Under the pieces are notes generated by a model. The model searched no databases. It was given only the letters and a program-made list of their open reading frames with translations, and was not told the DNA's origin. Both the position numbers and the translations under genes were made by a program. A stretch of DNA of 64,000 bases from Centrapalus pauciflorus (taxonomy: Eukaryota; Streptophyta; Magnoliopsida; Asterales; Asteraceae), in NCBI GenBank assembly GCA_020465985.1, contig JAANYP010001790.1, positions 248,001 through 312,000 on the forward strand, in the 5' to 3' direction. Shown piece after piece: positions 13,558 through 46,003 of the stretch (position 1 is the first letter of the stretch; each line of letters opens with the position of its first letter).

Positions 13558-15907
13558 TTATATAACAATTACACATATATCCAGTGCTATTTTAATAAGT
13601 AATGACCAAATCTCACACCTTCATAATTAAGGTAATAATTAAATTAATTAAATTTTCAAATGAATTATAATTTAATGTTTAATTATGATTATTGTAGAAA
13701 TTAGCCACAAGCTACACTCACTTGTACCACATGCTTTTAAACTCCTGTAAATTCTAATCCATACAAATATGTACAACCACAAAAGCTATGGATACAATTG
13801 GCTTAAGCATCTATGTGATACTTAATTCAACTAAAATATGGACGGAAAGTAAATTGGTGGCTGAAGTTAGAGGTATAGAAATGAGGGGGGGGGGGGGGGG
13901 GGGGGGGCCTTAGTGTAAAGTTTTGGCCAATTGAGGGCCACAAAACCCTCCCAATCGATGGCCTCCCTTCCATTTCACTTCCCCTTCTTGAAAATTCATG
14001 CACATAGTGAAAAGAAGACTAAGCTAGGGCAGAGGAAGTTCTTGCAAAGTGACTAGGAACTTGAAGAACTTTGGTGCAACTAAGTATAACCAATACAAGG
14101 TAGCATCATTTTCAATTTAATATTGTGTGTTTATCTCCATTTTTTCCAACCTAACAATACCCAAGTGATGTGATGGTGAATCTCAAATAGGGTGATTTAA
14201 GGAACCTTACTTGTAACTAAATGAGTTTCTGAATTAATAAACTAAAAAAACCATGGAAATGGATCTTTATTTTGAAATAGGTAATAAGAAATTAAAAGGG
14301 GTGAAATGAGTTGGATTGTTGTGTAAAGATGCTAATATATGTTTATATATGGTTATAATAGTAGTGGTTTTGGAGGCTAAAATCATGTATGAGACAAAAG
14401 TCGTCGAGTAGGGGAATAAAAACGAAAACCAAATGTGCAGGTCTGATGGTGACTCGTCGAGTCGCCCTATCCGACTTCATTGAATCGATGCTACTGGAAT
14501 GAGAATATTGTTCCGATTTATTTGACTCAGCGAGTCACTTGATTGACTCGGCGAGTCGAGCCCCTGTACACTTGAAAACTTATGTTTTAAGCCCTATAAA
14601 GCCAATATACGTTTAAGTAATCATTGTACACCTATATAACTTATGATTTACATCAATTATTACCTAAAAGTCTACAAGAATTGTAGAAATACACGATGTG
14701 TTGCTAGAAATTGATAACTCAAATCGGGAACAATTAAACCTCTTAAATTGCCTCCAAACCTTATAATACAATACAATCAAGTTTTGAATGTTTTGAATGT
14801 GGACATTTGATAGGTTTGAGCAATAAAAGAGTGTCGGTTCCGGATCTAGGAATTAAGGACGAAGTTGAACCTTACGAAGCCTTTGCCTTTTTGGCGACTT
14901 ATTACTTAAAGGCTATTCTTAGCCTATCGATAGTGAGTTCTACTATTGATATATGCGTTGCATACATAATTACATGTTTATTTTAACTATGACATCGTGC
15001 ATATCTATTAGGCATCATCCTCACATATGATGCATTGCACTGACTGGCGATTGGTTACATGATCTTGGCCTATGACCATAAAACCTTATTTAATACCACC
15101 AGTTATACACATTGACATTCATACTATGATTTGATGATTCCCTTCATTTATACCAGGTTTATACTTGTTTAAACCGTTTATTGAGCTATGCTCATTCATT
15201 TTGGTCTCACTGGACGTCCATGTTATTATTTATATTTTTAAACGCCTTACTGCGTGTTTGTGCGTATAAATTCCTACTTCCGGAAGCTTACGGAGTAGGT
15301 GGCCGGACTTCGAGTGCCGGTTGGAGTTGTCTAGACTCGGTTCTAATCCGACCTGGCAACATGCGGGTCTCGAGTCTCCTTCGTGACCTATGCAATAGTG
15401 GGTTCTATTCACACAACATTTTATTAGAATAGTGCACATGTCTCTTTTATAACTATCTTTTTATTAGTGTTGCATGTTTTGTGTCTTGCATGCCATATCG
15501 ATCTAGTAATTCACTTAGCAAATTTTATTTGCTAACCCCCACCTTTTATTTATCTCAGGTGGTGTTAATAAAGGCAAAGAGATTGCCGGTTCTAGTCCCA
15601 AGGTTTAGTTGGACAAACCTTGGAATGATAACTTTTGGTAAACATAAAGCTTTAAGCTTTGGGATTTTGGGGTAGCTTGCCTACCGAATTATCAAATGTA
15701 TATGTACATGTTATCTTTTGCCAGGAATAGTTGTAGTAATGACTTTTGAAGTATCTTGTGAATTTATTTAACATTAGGTTATAACTTAAACAACACAGGG
15801 AATATGAGCACGTGCGAATGGGTCATGCCCGATTTCCTTTTGAATCATATTAGTGAGGATCTTAACTTAATTTCCCTGCTAATCTCGGTTAATTCAATGT
15901 AAGTCAA
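13558..15907. other. Probable retrotransposon-derived intergenic DNA
   Basis: No gene is recognised. The stretch includes words such as gactcgtcgagtc and gactcggcgagtcgag that I associate with lettuce-type LTR elements, plus a GC-richer block at 15240-15420. I found no LTR pair, primer-binding site or coding domain, so the retroelement origin is only likely. Confidence 0.35.
13885..13907. repeat. 23-base poly-G tract
   Basis: An uninterrupted run of 23 G residues on the plus strand in an AT-rich context. Long G runs can form quadruplexes and are prone to sequencing length error, so the exact count is uncertain. Confidence 0.95.
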
Positions 15908-17459
15908 TCTATTCTATATCTATTAATAAAAGAAAACCTATTTGCCAAGTGTCACTCCCTCATCTCTCAAAATTTTTGATTTCCCGTCTTTTTTTCATAA
16001 TTAGATTTCTAATTTTTACTAATTCAATATTAAGAATATATGAAATCTAATTCAAATACTTTCATATTTAATGCATACAATTAAAAAAGGAGATATTTTA
16101 AATTTTCTAATACTAATCTAAATATATTTCTAAGATTAAAAAGTTAATATTTTGATGTTTAATTTTTAACCAAAACATATAATTTTTTATTTTACAAATA
16201 TGATATTTTCTTGGTGTAAAAAAAATCAAGTGTAATCCATGATTTGTAATTTGAGGATTCATGTTTATTTATTTATAATGACATCCAACAACCATTAAGA
16301 AATAAAAATTTGTAAGTGTACTTTAATTATTTTAATAAAGGTTTAGTGTTTATGTTACTTTAAAAAAAATGGATTTAGCTTACATAATTTAGGTTTTTCT
16401 TATTTAGAAAAAAAGTATATGAACTTATTGTATTAATAATTAGATAAAACTAGATTATTTTGAATTTTATGTAAATCGAGCACACAATTTTTTTATTTTT
16501 TTTTAATTGAACTAATCTCACATGAGTATAAGAAAATAAAATTAAGTTTGAGTTAAAAGTTTATGTTCTTCTTAATTAGTTATCTAATTTCTTTTTTAAA
16601 ATTGAAGTTAAGATATAATTAAGTACTGCCTAAATAAAAAATAATATTTTTATTGATTTAAATAACTTTCAGAATTGACTCCTAATGTTAGCATATTATG
16701 CATTATTTTATATGTTTAAAAAGTAAAAATGAAGCAATATTTTATAATTTATTTTAAACATTTTTAAATTTTATTCTGTTAAATTTTTATTTATACATAA
16801 AACCTAAAAATAAAATGTTTTAAAAAAATGAGACACGATAAATACTTTTTATACATATTTAAAATTAGAAAAAAATTAGTTATAATTAATAACAACAGAT
16901 AATACCAAGGTTATCGAAATCGCGATTTAAATCTTACGATCCTACAAGTGGATGTCGATGAAGATTGATTTTGGGTAGGATCGTAAGCAAGATCGTAGGA
17001 TCGTCGTACAATCCGATCCTACATATGATTTGTTTTCGTAGGATCCTTAGTAAGATCGTAGGATCGTTAGGCCCCTCCATCTAGCCGTATATTTATTGAA
17101 TCCAAGGTACCATATAGTCCTGCTCATGACTGTGATTCTTGTTTCATCAAAGCGGCACTATATACGTACCTTGAAAGAATGGGAAGGAAATGACTCTCTT
17201 TTATTTATGATACAATACTGTGATATATAATATTTAATCTCGGTAGGATTTTACGATCCCGATCCGATCCTACGATCCCGATCTTGCAATGACAAAAGCG
17301 ATCCTAGGTAAGATCTCGATCTTGACAACCTTGGATAATACTATTTTCGTATTTTTTTTTAGAAAAAATTAACATTTTTGTATGTAATTGACGTTTTGTG
17401 TAAAATTTTGGTAAATATTATTTGTAAAACATCCACGTAATACGTGGGTTAATAACTAG
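15908..17459 (+). mobile_element. Non-autonomous Helitron carrying a nested hAT MITE
   Basis: The left end starts TCTATTCTATATC after an A. The right end has a CCACGTAATACGTGG hairpin followed by GTTAATAACTAG and then a T. TC at the 5' end, a short hairpin close to a CTAG 3' end, and insertion between A and T are the diagnostic features of plant Helitrons, which make no target duplication. The 1552 bp contain no Rep/helicase protein, so the element is non-autonomous. A 428-bp hAT-type element lies inside and arrived later. Confidence 0.82.
16906..17333. mobile_element. hAT-type MITE nested in the Helitron
   Basis: The termini are CAAGGTTATCGAAATCG and, at the other end, the inverted CAAGGTTGTCAAGATCG. 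Perfect 8-bp duplications GATAATAC lie at 16898-16905 and 17334-17341. The interior repeats gatcctac and gatcgtagg words. No protein is encoded. Confidence 0.88.
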
Positions 17460-17489
17460 TTAAATATTATATTATGTTGAAATGAGTGT

Positions 17490-17590
17490 TTCAGAAACAC
17501 CCTAGGCAAGACTCGAACTTGAGACCTCAACCAAAGGAAACCCCTCCCACATTTGATGGTGACCAGTTGATCTAAGTCAAGTGGTTATGA
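17490..17590 (-). mobile_element. Probable tRNA-derived SINE, minus strand
   Basis: The minus strand shows a box A-like TAGATCAACTGGTCACC and, about 50 bases downstream, a box B-like GTCTCAAGTTCGAGTCTTG. These are the internal RNA polymerase III promoter boxes of tRNA genes and tRNA-derived SINEs. No tRNA fold is evident. The 3' limit and target duplication are not resolved. Confidence 0.55.
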
Positions 17591-18227
17591 TATATAGTTA
17601 ATACCGATCGAAGTTTTAAATCAATGAATTGAAAAATACTAAATATGGAAAACCAGAAAATGTTCTAGTTATTAATCAAGTATAGTTCAGAAGTATATTT
17701 TTTGAAAATTCAAAACACATTATTATACTCAAAGGCAATGAGAACAAGTTTATTTTAATATGATTTTAGAATTGATTTATTGCATTCATTTCTTATTTAG
17801 TAAATAAATTTTAAATAACTAAGACAATTTCATAATTTTTGCAACTAGCTATCACATAAGATTTTATAATGCATTGTGTTGGAACATAGCATACTTATTG
17901 AGTCAATCTTAGGAAATATCTACATGCACGGTTTTGAGGGCGTGTAATAGATACGACTGCACAGGACACCATAATTATTAAAGCCTTCCTAATTTTTTTC
18001 ACGGCTCCTTTCTGGTACGACAAAAACAGTAAAACATAAATGAGAGATGAGTCGATGAGAGAAAGTGAAGACAAAGCTCAGTGAGAAATGATAAAACAAT
18101 GGTTGTGATGCAGTGATGCTCACGAATGTGTTAGCTTTATTATGGAATGAAGAAGAAAGTAGGTTTATATAATAACCCGAATTTAATAATTGGCGATTTC
18201 GAGGACGAAATCATTTTAAGTGGTAGG
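17591..18227. other. Intergenic; gypsy 3' internal remnant at the right edge
   Basis: No gene. From about 18194 the words ttcgaggacgaaatcatttt and aagtggtagg match the segment that ends the internal region of gypsy elements, just before the 3' LTR. This places the LTR that follows at the 3' end of a plus-strand element whose body is gone. Confidence 0.5.
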
Positions 18228-20933
18228 TGATATAATACCCCGAGAATTTAACAACAATATTTAAATAATAATAATAATAATAAATATAAATAACAACATA
18301 ATTTTAACTTAACTAAATATTACACTATTTCAGTAGAAATAAATAATCTGGGCTTAAATAATAAACAACTAAACGAGCCCAAGCCCGATTTACAGATTAA
18401 GGTTAAACCAATATTAAATAGATTAATAACTCCTAACCGTATCATTAACAACGAAACCCTAGCGGCCGTAATGCCATTGCTGCAGTTCATCAAGAAGCGA
18501 ATCAGACGAGTGTTCGTGAATCTTTTTCAACCGAGGTAACAATCTTTTCTAAACTATCACGTTCTTGCTAAGCTTGTAAACATGATGTTTGTATCTGAAA
18601 AATATTAAGTAAACCAGATCTATACGTAACAAAAGATAAAATAGCGAACCTGTTGTTAGTTTTGAGCAGTGGTGAGGATGGTGGCTTCGTGACCGGCGGC
18701 GCCGCACCAGGGACGGCCGCAATGGCCCTGGTCAGCGGCTGCCGTGAAAGAGGGTGTGTGAGACGAGATCTCGAGCGAGTGAGAGTGTGCGTGGCTGGTG
18801 AGTCGAGCGATGGTGGCAGAGATGGTGGTGCTGTGATGGCGGCGGCAGCGCTGTGTTAGCCGCTGCTGTTGTTGCACGAGCGGAGAGGGAGAGTGAGCGA
18901 GGGAGAGGAGACGAGAGCCGAGAGGAGTCGGCGTGGTGGTTGTCGTGGTGGTCGCCGGTGATGGGGGCGGCGGTCGCCGGAGTGAGACCGAGAGCAGAGA
19001 CAGAGAGAGAATAGTTTAGAGAGAGAAAGAAGAGAGAGAAGTGAAGGTGTGATTGTGTGTGTGTTCGTGGATGGTACCGAGAAAAAGGGAGAAAAGAAAG
19101 CGGATTTGGGTCTTGACCCGACCCGACCCGAAATCTAATTATTAAATGAATTGATATAATATTAAATTAATTGATTTTCTGTTTTTATTTATTTCTTATA
19201 AAATCATTATTTCTATTATTAGCTCACAATTAGTCTTAATTTATTTAATAAACCTAAATATTTTAGTTGGAACAAATATAAATAAATTAATTGACATTTA
19301 ATATAATAATTATATATAATTAGGACCAAACTTTAGGTTAACCTTTTATAAATGAATTAATTAATTATTCTTATGTATATTTATGATTAATAACATTTAT
19401 ATGTTATTATTAGTCGCTGAAATTGTTAATTTAATTTAAGATAAACGTAACCTAAATTTGGTTAATTATATAAATAATAACTTGTTGAATATTAATATGC
19501 AATTGCTAGTGAGGTTAACTGAGGTTGAAATATACATTAAAATTAAAGTGGACAGAAAATTTCATAAATAATTATTAAAACACCGATTCGATTAATAATG
19601 TCGAACCGAACTTAATAATTATTAAGTACAAAAGTATATATATAAAATAGTGGGATTGGGTATCTAGGAGACCAGTCTAGTTAATATCTATCGGTTCCCT
19701 AATTTAAGTTCGTTCTTATAGATCGGGTTGATTCGTAGCGGTTCAGTGGTCGTTGTGAATTTTTGCTAAGCTGCTATTAAGGTACGGATCCCGTACTTCT
19801 TTCAGCGTTATTCTTGAGTTGTTTCGTTGTGTGAATTGCATGCTAATACTTGACAGTCGAACTTTTATATCTCGTGTCAGTTTCCTTATTTACATTATCG
19901 AAAGCAAATATCGATTTTTATCGCTCGAAAACATTTACGAAAAACATATTTTGAAACTGATTATAATTATGGCTTGTTATGGAAGTTGATGATGTTTTGT
20001 GAAATGTGGCCCTTTTTTTGTATTTAAATCATTATTTAAAGTTGAGATGTTTATGCGGGCCTTTTGTTATGCTTGAACCCTAGAGATTAGACAGGAGCTA
20101 GGATTACCGAGTGAACTACCTGTGGAGGTACCACAGGCATGCCATTGCGGCACCAATGGCATGACACTTCCGTAACAGTGTGATCGGTTACGGCGTCTCC
20201 CTTTTGTTGTGATTATGATTATGATTATGAATGATTGAGATTATGTTTATGATCGATGGAGATCATGTTAGCTCGGGATATGAGCTGTTGATTATTTCAG
20301 GGAGGCGTATGGATGCATCCTAGGCTATGTTATGAGATTTGCGGAAGTAAGGTGTAATGTCATACACCCCTTCCGGCCAGATGCACTGAGGTGGCGCACT
20401 CAGTGTAGTCTTGTTGTGATTATGAGATTGATTGTTGTTTATGATGTTAGGCCGCTCGGTAAATATAACCCAACCCTTTGTTGCTTCAGCCATTATATAT
20501 CTTTGTTTGATCTGGTGTGGAGGTGGATATTTATTTTAAAGAAAAACCATTTTCAAAACTTTCCTTTTAAAGAAATTTATTTTCAAAACATTCCTAAGTC
20601 TTTGAATTCGTATACGTTGCACTTGTATTCGATCTCCGTACTGGGCGTTTGGCTCATGCTGTGTTCTTTCTTCCGGCAGGTACTCAGGGGTGATGATGGG
20701 CAGTGTGCAGAGAGAGTTGACTATTGGAGGATTAGAATTATGATAGATATTTTATATTGCTTTAATTATTAAAGTTCGTGAACATTATCTAAGTTGGTTT
20801 TGCTTTATTTTGTTATTCGAGATCAGTTGGAATTTATGTTAAGTTTTGAAAGTTTAATAAATTGTTTAGTTTGCTTTAGTTAGATGAGGTAGTTTATTAA
20901 CATCGCCGGTCCGGTCGGGATCGGGATGTTACA
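18228..20933 (+). mobile_element. 2.7-kb gypsy-type 3' LTR of a deleted element
   Basis: The LTR starts TGATATAATACCCCGAG after a polypurine-like aagtggtagg and ends CGGGATGTTACA. It includes a GC-rich segment (18650-19000) and then AT-rich DNA. The open frames inside (for example at 18653-18859 and 20332-20772) show no recognisable domain and I treat them as chance. The 5' LTR and internal region are almost absent, with only about 50 bp left of the LTR. GTTTA follows the LTR and also occurs at about 18162, which may be the target duplication. Confidence 0.7.
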
Positions 20934-20946
20934 GTTTACAAATTTA

Positions 20947-21261
20947 GGGGACGTTTGGTTCGCGGATTTCATGAGATTTAGTGGGATTTGCATTTAAAAT
21001 CCTGTGTTTGGTTCACAAGTTTCAGCAAGAATTTAAAATCCAGGATTTTGTAAATCCCACCATTCTTTGTTATTTAAAAACTCAGCCTCCCCCTAGGATT
21101 TTAAATACTAGTTGCATTGCATTCTTCAGATTAACAAATTTTTTTCTGGAAAATAACGCAAATTCTTTGACAAAATCCTGATTAATTAAAATTTTGCACA
21201 ATGCAATTTCTTTGATCGAATGCAAATCCCAGGGAAAAAGATTTGCAAACGAAACACCCCC
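20947..21261. mobile_element. Harbinger/Tourist-like MITE
   Basis: It starts GGGGACGTTTGGTTCGC and ends with the inverted form (GCAAACGAAACACCCCC), about 315 bp. The interior, with atttaaaatcc and gcaaatccc words, is shared with the copy at 46528-46791. The 3-bp target duplication is not clean here. No protein is encoded. Confidence 0.7.
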
Positions 21262-21728
21262 ATTTTGTTTTATTGGGAATAATGGAAAAAGTTATTACAA
21301 TGTAATAATAAGTAAATAAGCGAGATAGATATCTTTCTAAATAATAAATTGTATTACGAAAAAAATTATTTAGTATATTAGTTATAAATATTCTTATATT
21401 GATGAAAGCTTTCAACAACTTATTTAAAATTTGAATTTAGAAATCCTTTCATGTCATAAAAAACTAAAAAGAAAGGATTAGACTTCATTTAACATTTCAT
21501 ATTCTTAGCTCTTCTTCTTTTCATGATCTACTTGTCTCCTGCTTATTTTAAAATCCTATCGTTCATAGCTTAAAATTCATTTTAAGCTTAACACTTTACG
21601 ATTACTGAAAAAACACAAACAGCCCACAATCCGCATTGTTTTATTTTTCCCAGTCTCCCTGACATGCTATGATCATTTGGTCGTTGATCTGATTCCCAAT
21701 TCCCTCGATCTTCTGCTCTGAATCCCCA
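21262..21728 (+). promoter_or_regulatory. UPL7 upstream region and 5' UTR
   Basis: The region between the MITE and the UPL7 start codon must contain the core promoter and leader. I see pyrimidine-rich stretches just before the ATG but no clear TATA box at a suitable distance, as is common for housekeeping plant genes. The transcription start cannot be placed from sequence alone. Confidence 0.45.
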
Positions 21729-41241
<19,513 letters not shown>

Positions 41242-41793
41242 ATACTTTAATAGTGTTTTCTTAGGTAAACCCCTTTCAACTACCTTCTATTTGCAATTAT
41301 ATAGATTGTTTCATCTTAGTTACTTTATGATGTGCTACACATCATATGCTCAGCAAGAGGATTTCACTTTGTATCCTGACTTTGGATGCTTTCCTTTTTG
41401 GGTTTTTGGTTATAGTAATGAAAAACTACCAGGCTGAAATATGCCACATGACTAGGTGGTTTTATTCGGCTTGGTTGTGGAAATGTTCTAATAGCTAAGA
41501 TTAGTAATTCGGTTGCTTTAAAAGTGGAATTATAATTTCTGAATTTCAGAGTTAATGTTGGACTCGGATAAAGTGCTCTTGTCACATGGATACTTGTACA
41601 CATGAAGGATCAATGCTGGAGAGGTCCAACAACATTTTACCTTGTTTTCATGTCTTGAATCAAAATAAACTAGAATAACTAGTGCCAAGTTGTTTGCTTG
41701 TAAACATTTGAAATGAATGTTATTAGTTCACTGCCTTGAATTCAAATGACCACCACCTTATGATATTTCACTAAGAATGTTTACATGTACATA
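41242..41793 (+). other. UPL7 3' UTR and downstream flank
   Basis: The stretch after the UPL7 stop should include the 3' UTR and poly(A) site. AT-rich sequence, including the word aaataaac-like near 41665, is present but no single site stands out. The open frame extending past the stop in another frame is not a gene. Confidence 0.5.
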
Positions 41794-42099
41794 TCTCTAG
41801 CTACTATATTATAAAGCATGTATTTTTGGTCTTAAAATTAAGTAAAACTTGAATTTTTGCCATCCATTGTAAAATATCAATCATAGGCCGCCTCATTTAA
41901 AATCATAAATTCAAGTTATTAATCCAATTACGTTATATAATCATCTACCAAATATAACTTTCTGTAATTTACATGATTTAGTGAATATGTAACAATTTTG
42001 TTGCACATAATATATCATTACAAAGAAAATCTCGTACATGAGCCTAATATTAAATACTTTTACTATTATACCTTCTGCTTTGCACGGGTACGCTTCTAG
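41794..42099 (+). mobile_element. Small Helitron downstream of UPL7
   Basis: The start TCTCTAGCTACTATATTATA follows an A. The 3' end reads TTTGCACGGGTACGC then TTCTAG before a T. Both are close to the usual plant Helitron termini. At 306 bp it is among the shorter ones and codes for nothing. It ends about 860 bp after the UPL7 stop and may lie in or near the 3' UTR. Confidence 0.8.
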
Positions 42100-42765
42100 T
42101 CATACAAAATATTGAATCATCATTTGCGTACAAACTACATAAAGGGCTTGTGAGTGTTTATGCTTTGGAGATTATTGCTGGGGTGGGGGGCTAATTTACT
42201 AGTTCCTGTATCTCAAATTATCTTTATGTTATTTATTTGCAGAATACAGAGCTACAAAAGATAAGGTGAGAATGTGTTGTTAAACTTTGTGAAGCCTACT
42301 TTACATCTATAGCTGCATTTTGATTATCTGCCGCTGCTTACGAAAAGTTTGTCTGAAAGGTAAAGACCATACATACAGAGTGGTGGATCTCCAAACTGAG
42401 GCCTTGTATTTTTGTAATTATTGACAACCATATATTATATGAATATGTTATAATACATTGTTTCTCACATAGTGTAACTGCTTGTAAAATACACAACTCT
42501 TTTTTCTAAATTGTGGATTTGAATGAGTAACAAGGTATGTCTATTGCGAAATTGGGTTGGTGTGGTTTGTTACGGGTTGCGTAGTGTTTTTTATATCTTA
42601 TGATTGCGTAGTGTTTTTATATTATAGAATGACAATGTGTTTTCTATATGTTATGATTCAATTTTTTTCATATCAGAGTTATTGTAACTTCAAAAACCGT
42701 TTTATTTAGGTTATATCACAGTTTCAAAGGTTAAAATGTGACATGACATTATTGAAATTTTAATA
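42100..42765. other. Intergenic, no gene seen
   Basis: AT-rich DNA between the small Helitron and the inverted-repeat element. No coding frame or structured element is recognised. Confidence 0.5.
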
Positions 42766-44841
42766 GGGGAAATGACAAAAAATGGTAACTATTTTTGTCT
42801 TTTTTATCATTAATACTTTAATAGTATCATTATTTATTTCATATCATTAATAACATCGACTTTTATAACAAATTTTTATTTTTCTATCAACAATAGTAAT
42901 TGGTGACTTGCAAACCTGTTTAGCAGGTCACTAACAGCTTTTCAATTATCAAAAATAGTAACATATTTTCATATTTTTATCAATATCAGTAACATATCAA
43001 ATTAAACTCAACTTTATTTATTTTTTAAGTTTTTCTAAGTTTTCATAAACATCAAAATAAACCCATTTATGTTTCAATTTTTGTTTTTGAAATTTTATAA
43101 AAAATTTTAGTTTTTAATTTCATTTATTATTATTTATTTAAAGTTTTTTTAATACATTGTTATTATCTTTAATGACTATTTTAATTTCATTAAAATTATT
43201 TATTTATAATTTCTGTTTTTCCGTGACCTTATTTATATTACGAATCATTTCAATTTTCACTTTCTCCAAAAGAAAAAGATATGAACCATTTTCTTTTTAG
43301 TTTTTTCCGAACAAAATGATATGAACCATTTTGGTTTTTTAATTTTTTTTCGATCTAAATGGATTGTAGTTTTTTTATTTAAAAAACTAAAAATCAAAAT
43401 GGGTTGCAATAATTTTCATTCAGATTAAATATTAAAAGCAATTATTCATAGTTATTTTGTTGTTAAAAACTAAAAAAAAATGAATGGGTTGCAATTTTTT
43501 CGTTAGCAAAAATCAAAAAACCGAAGTTCATAAATTTTTTTGTTCAAAAAATATCTAAAATATGAATTGGTCGTAGTTTTTGTCATTCAAGAAAACTAAA
43601 GAATTGAATGGATCGTAATACTTTTCATTTCGAAAAATTAAAAAATTGAATAATTTTTTGTTTTAATTTTTAGACAAAAAATACGAACCATGCTATTTTT
43701 TAGTTTTTCCAAATAAAAAAATATGAATCATTCTAGTTTTTTTAATTTTCAGTCTAAATGAGTTGCAATATTTTCATTCGGAAAATCTGTAAACCCGAGT
43801 AATTCATAGTTTTTTTCGTGGTTAAAAACACAAAAATAAATGAGTTGCAATATTTTCATTCGGAAAATCTGTAAACCCGAATAATTCATAGTTTTTTTCG
43901 TGGTTAAAAACACAAAAATAAATGAGTTGCAATTATTTTGTTAGGAAAAACGAAAATCAAAATGATTTACAATTTTTTGTAAAAAAAATCTAAAATATGA
44001 ATGAGTCGTAATTTTTGTCATTCAAGAAAGCTAAAACGTGAATGGATTGTTATCCGTTTCGTTTGAAATTTATTAAAAAGCTGAACAATTTGTAATTTTT
44101 TAATTCCAAATGAAAAATAGTACAAATGAAAAGTATTGCGACCCATTTTATTTTTGGTTTTTTTTTAAAAAAAACTATGACCTATGTAGATTGGAAAAAC
44201 TAAAAACTGGAACGATTTGTATCATGTTGTTCGGAAAAACTAAGAAAAAGATGGTTCATAGTTTTTTATTTGGAAAAAGTGAAAATTGGAATTATTCGTA
44301 GTATTTTTCGTTCATATTATATATGATTGTGAATAAATAATCGAGTATTAGAATATATATTAAAAAATTTATAAGGTTACGAAAAAATAATAATTACAAA
44401 TAAATAAATTTAATGAATTAAAAAAATTAGTTACAAAATATAGTAATAATATAATTAATAAATTAATAATAATAGAAAATTAAAAACTAAAATTTTATTA
44501 TAATATTTCACAACAAAATCTGAAACATAAATTAGGTTTATTTTGTTGTTTATGAAATCTTAGAAAACTTAAAAAAATTGGGTTTTAATTTGATATATTA
44601 CTATTATTGATAAAAATATGAAAAGATGTTACTATTTTTTATAACTAAAAAATTATTGGTGACCTGCTAAACAGGTTTGCAGGTCACCAATTACTGTTAT
44701 TGATAGGAAAAATAAAAGGTTTTTATTATAAACGATAAAAAGTATAAAAGTCAATGTTATTAATGATAGGAAATAAATAATGTTACTATTAATGATAAAA
44801 ATGACAAAGATTGTTATTATTTTTGATCATGTACCCATTTT
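42766..44841. mobile_element. 2.1-kb inverted-repeat element with tandem core
   Basis: The outer ~500 bp on each side are inverted copies. For example, ttggtgacctgctaaacagg near 44655 matches the inverse of cctgtttagcaggtcac near 42917, and tcatttttatc matches gataaaaatga. The centre (43250-44330) consists of degenerate tandem units of 80-90 bp; two neighbouring units from about 43766 and 43852 are almost identical (tcattcggaaaatctgtaaa). No transposase is visible. It is a foldback-type non-autonomous element of unknown superfamily. Confidence 0.72.
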
Positions 44842-46003
44842 ACTAATATATGTGTCAACTAATTAGAAGAAAATGACATTTTGACACAGATCATCTTCAT
44901 TGGTGGTGATAAAAAAAATTCTATTATTCCATGGTTTAGTGAGAAAGTTGTTCTTGACTTATAAATTAGGTATTAATATGCTAATCTATTAACTTATAAA
45001 TTAGATATTAATATGGTTGATTCAAAAAATAATATTTTAAATTAATATTATACTTAAATTAATGATAAAAGGATTTTAATTATATATATATAACATTAAG
45101 CAATAATAAATATCGTTAGTTGAGAAATTTTTAGGTCAGATTTGAAAATTTTATATTTATTTTTATGTATTATATGTTCAGATCTGAATTGACTTTTCTT
45201 AATTTGAATAAACGGAAAATTTATATTGACGAATGTTGAAAATACGATGTCAAGTAGTATCACAAACAATTACAAGTAACAAAAAGAATTACTTATTTAT
45301 TAATATATTTATTATTATAATAATTCCAATTTTGGAGGAAAATATATGGCGGAAAATTATGTGGCAGGAATACCTTCCAAAAATACACGTGATAAAATCC
45401 ATTATGCTCTTTGGTCTGCTTTTTACGGAGCAAATTACAAAAAGGAAAAACAAAGTCAACACAGTTTACATGTTTTGTTGTTAAACATCTATAAATATTC
45501 AGCTCTTTAGCAAATTAAATTAACATGCTTATTTTTTTTACCACTTAGTGTAACATACTTTTTTATTTTTATTATTTAATGTAACATACTTTTCACAAAA
45601 AATAAATAAATAATTTTGGTTAACATGGGAGAGGAAGCTCCCTGTGATCAAAATGACAAAATGGGATTATATCAAGGAAGAATGTGGCAATCCAGCTAAT
45701 ACATCATTGAAGGTGTGTTTATTTGTAATCAAAAGGGTTTGAAAATGGTCTGAAGTTTGAAATTCAGATCTTAACGTAATTTGTACTGTTTGTTTAAATT
45801 CAGACTTAAACGTTCTATCCTCTGAATTTTAAGAGGAAGTGAGTTGTCTGAATTAAAATTAAGATCCTCTTAGTTTCAGATATTAAGGTCTCCTCTTAAA
45901 TTTAGGCGTGGTTTTCAGACTTTAGACATTTAACCTCTTAAAACAAAAACAACACCTGAAACAAATTGCACATTCAGACAATCAACAAGCTAATAATAAA
46001 ACT
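44842..46003. other. Intergenic downstream of CB5LP
   Basis: No gene. The right part should contain the CB5LP 3' UTR. Around 45712-45960 words such as gtttgaaattcag and cttaaacg recur in both orientations, hinting at a diverged MITE without clear ends. Confidence 0.45.

Noticed and set aside
18653..18877. GC-rich frames that could be an exon
   Set aside because: They sit in the transcribed part of the LTR and show no domain; splice sites and a longer protein are lacking.
20332..20772. 146-codon open frame
   Set aside because: It lies inside the gypsy LTR at 18228-20933 and has no recognisable domain.
43750..43930. CRISPR-like direct repeats
   Set aside because: Neighbouring 80-90 bp units without spacers in a plant transposon are a tandem array, not a CRISPR array.
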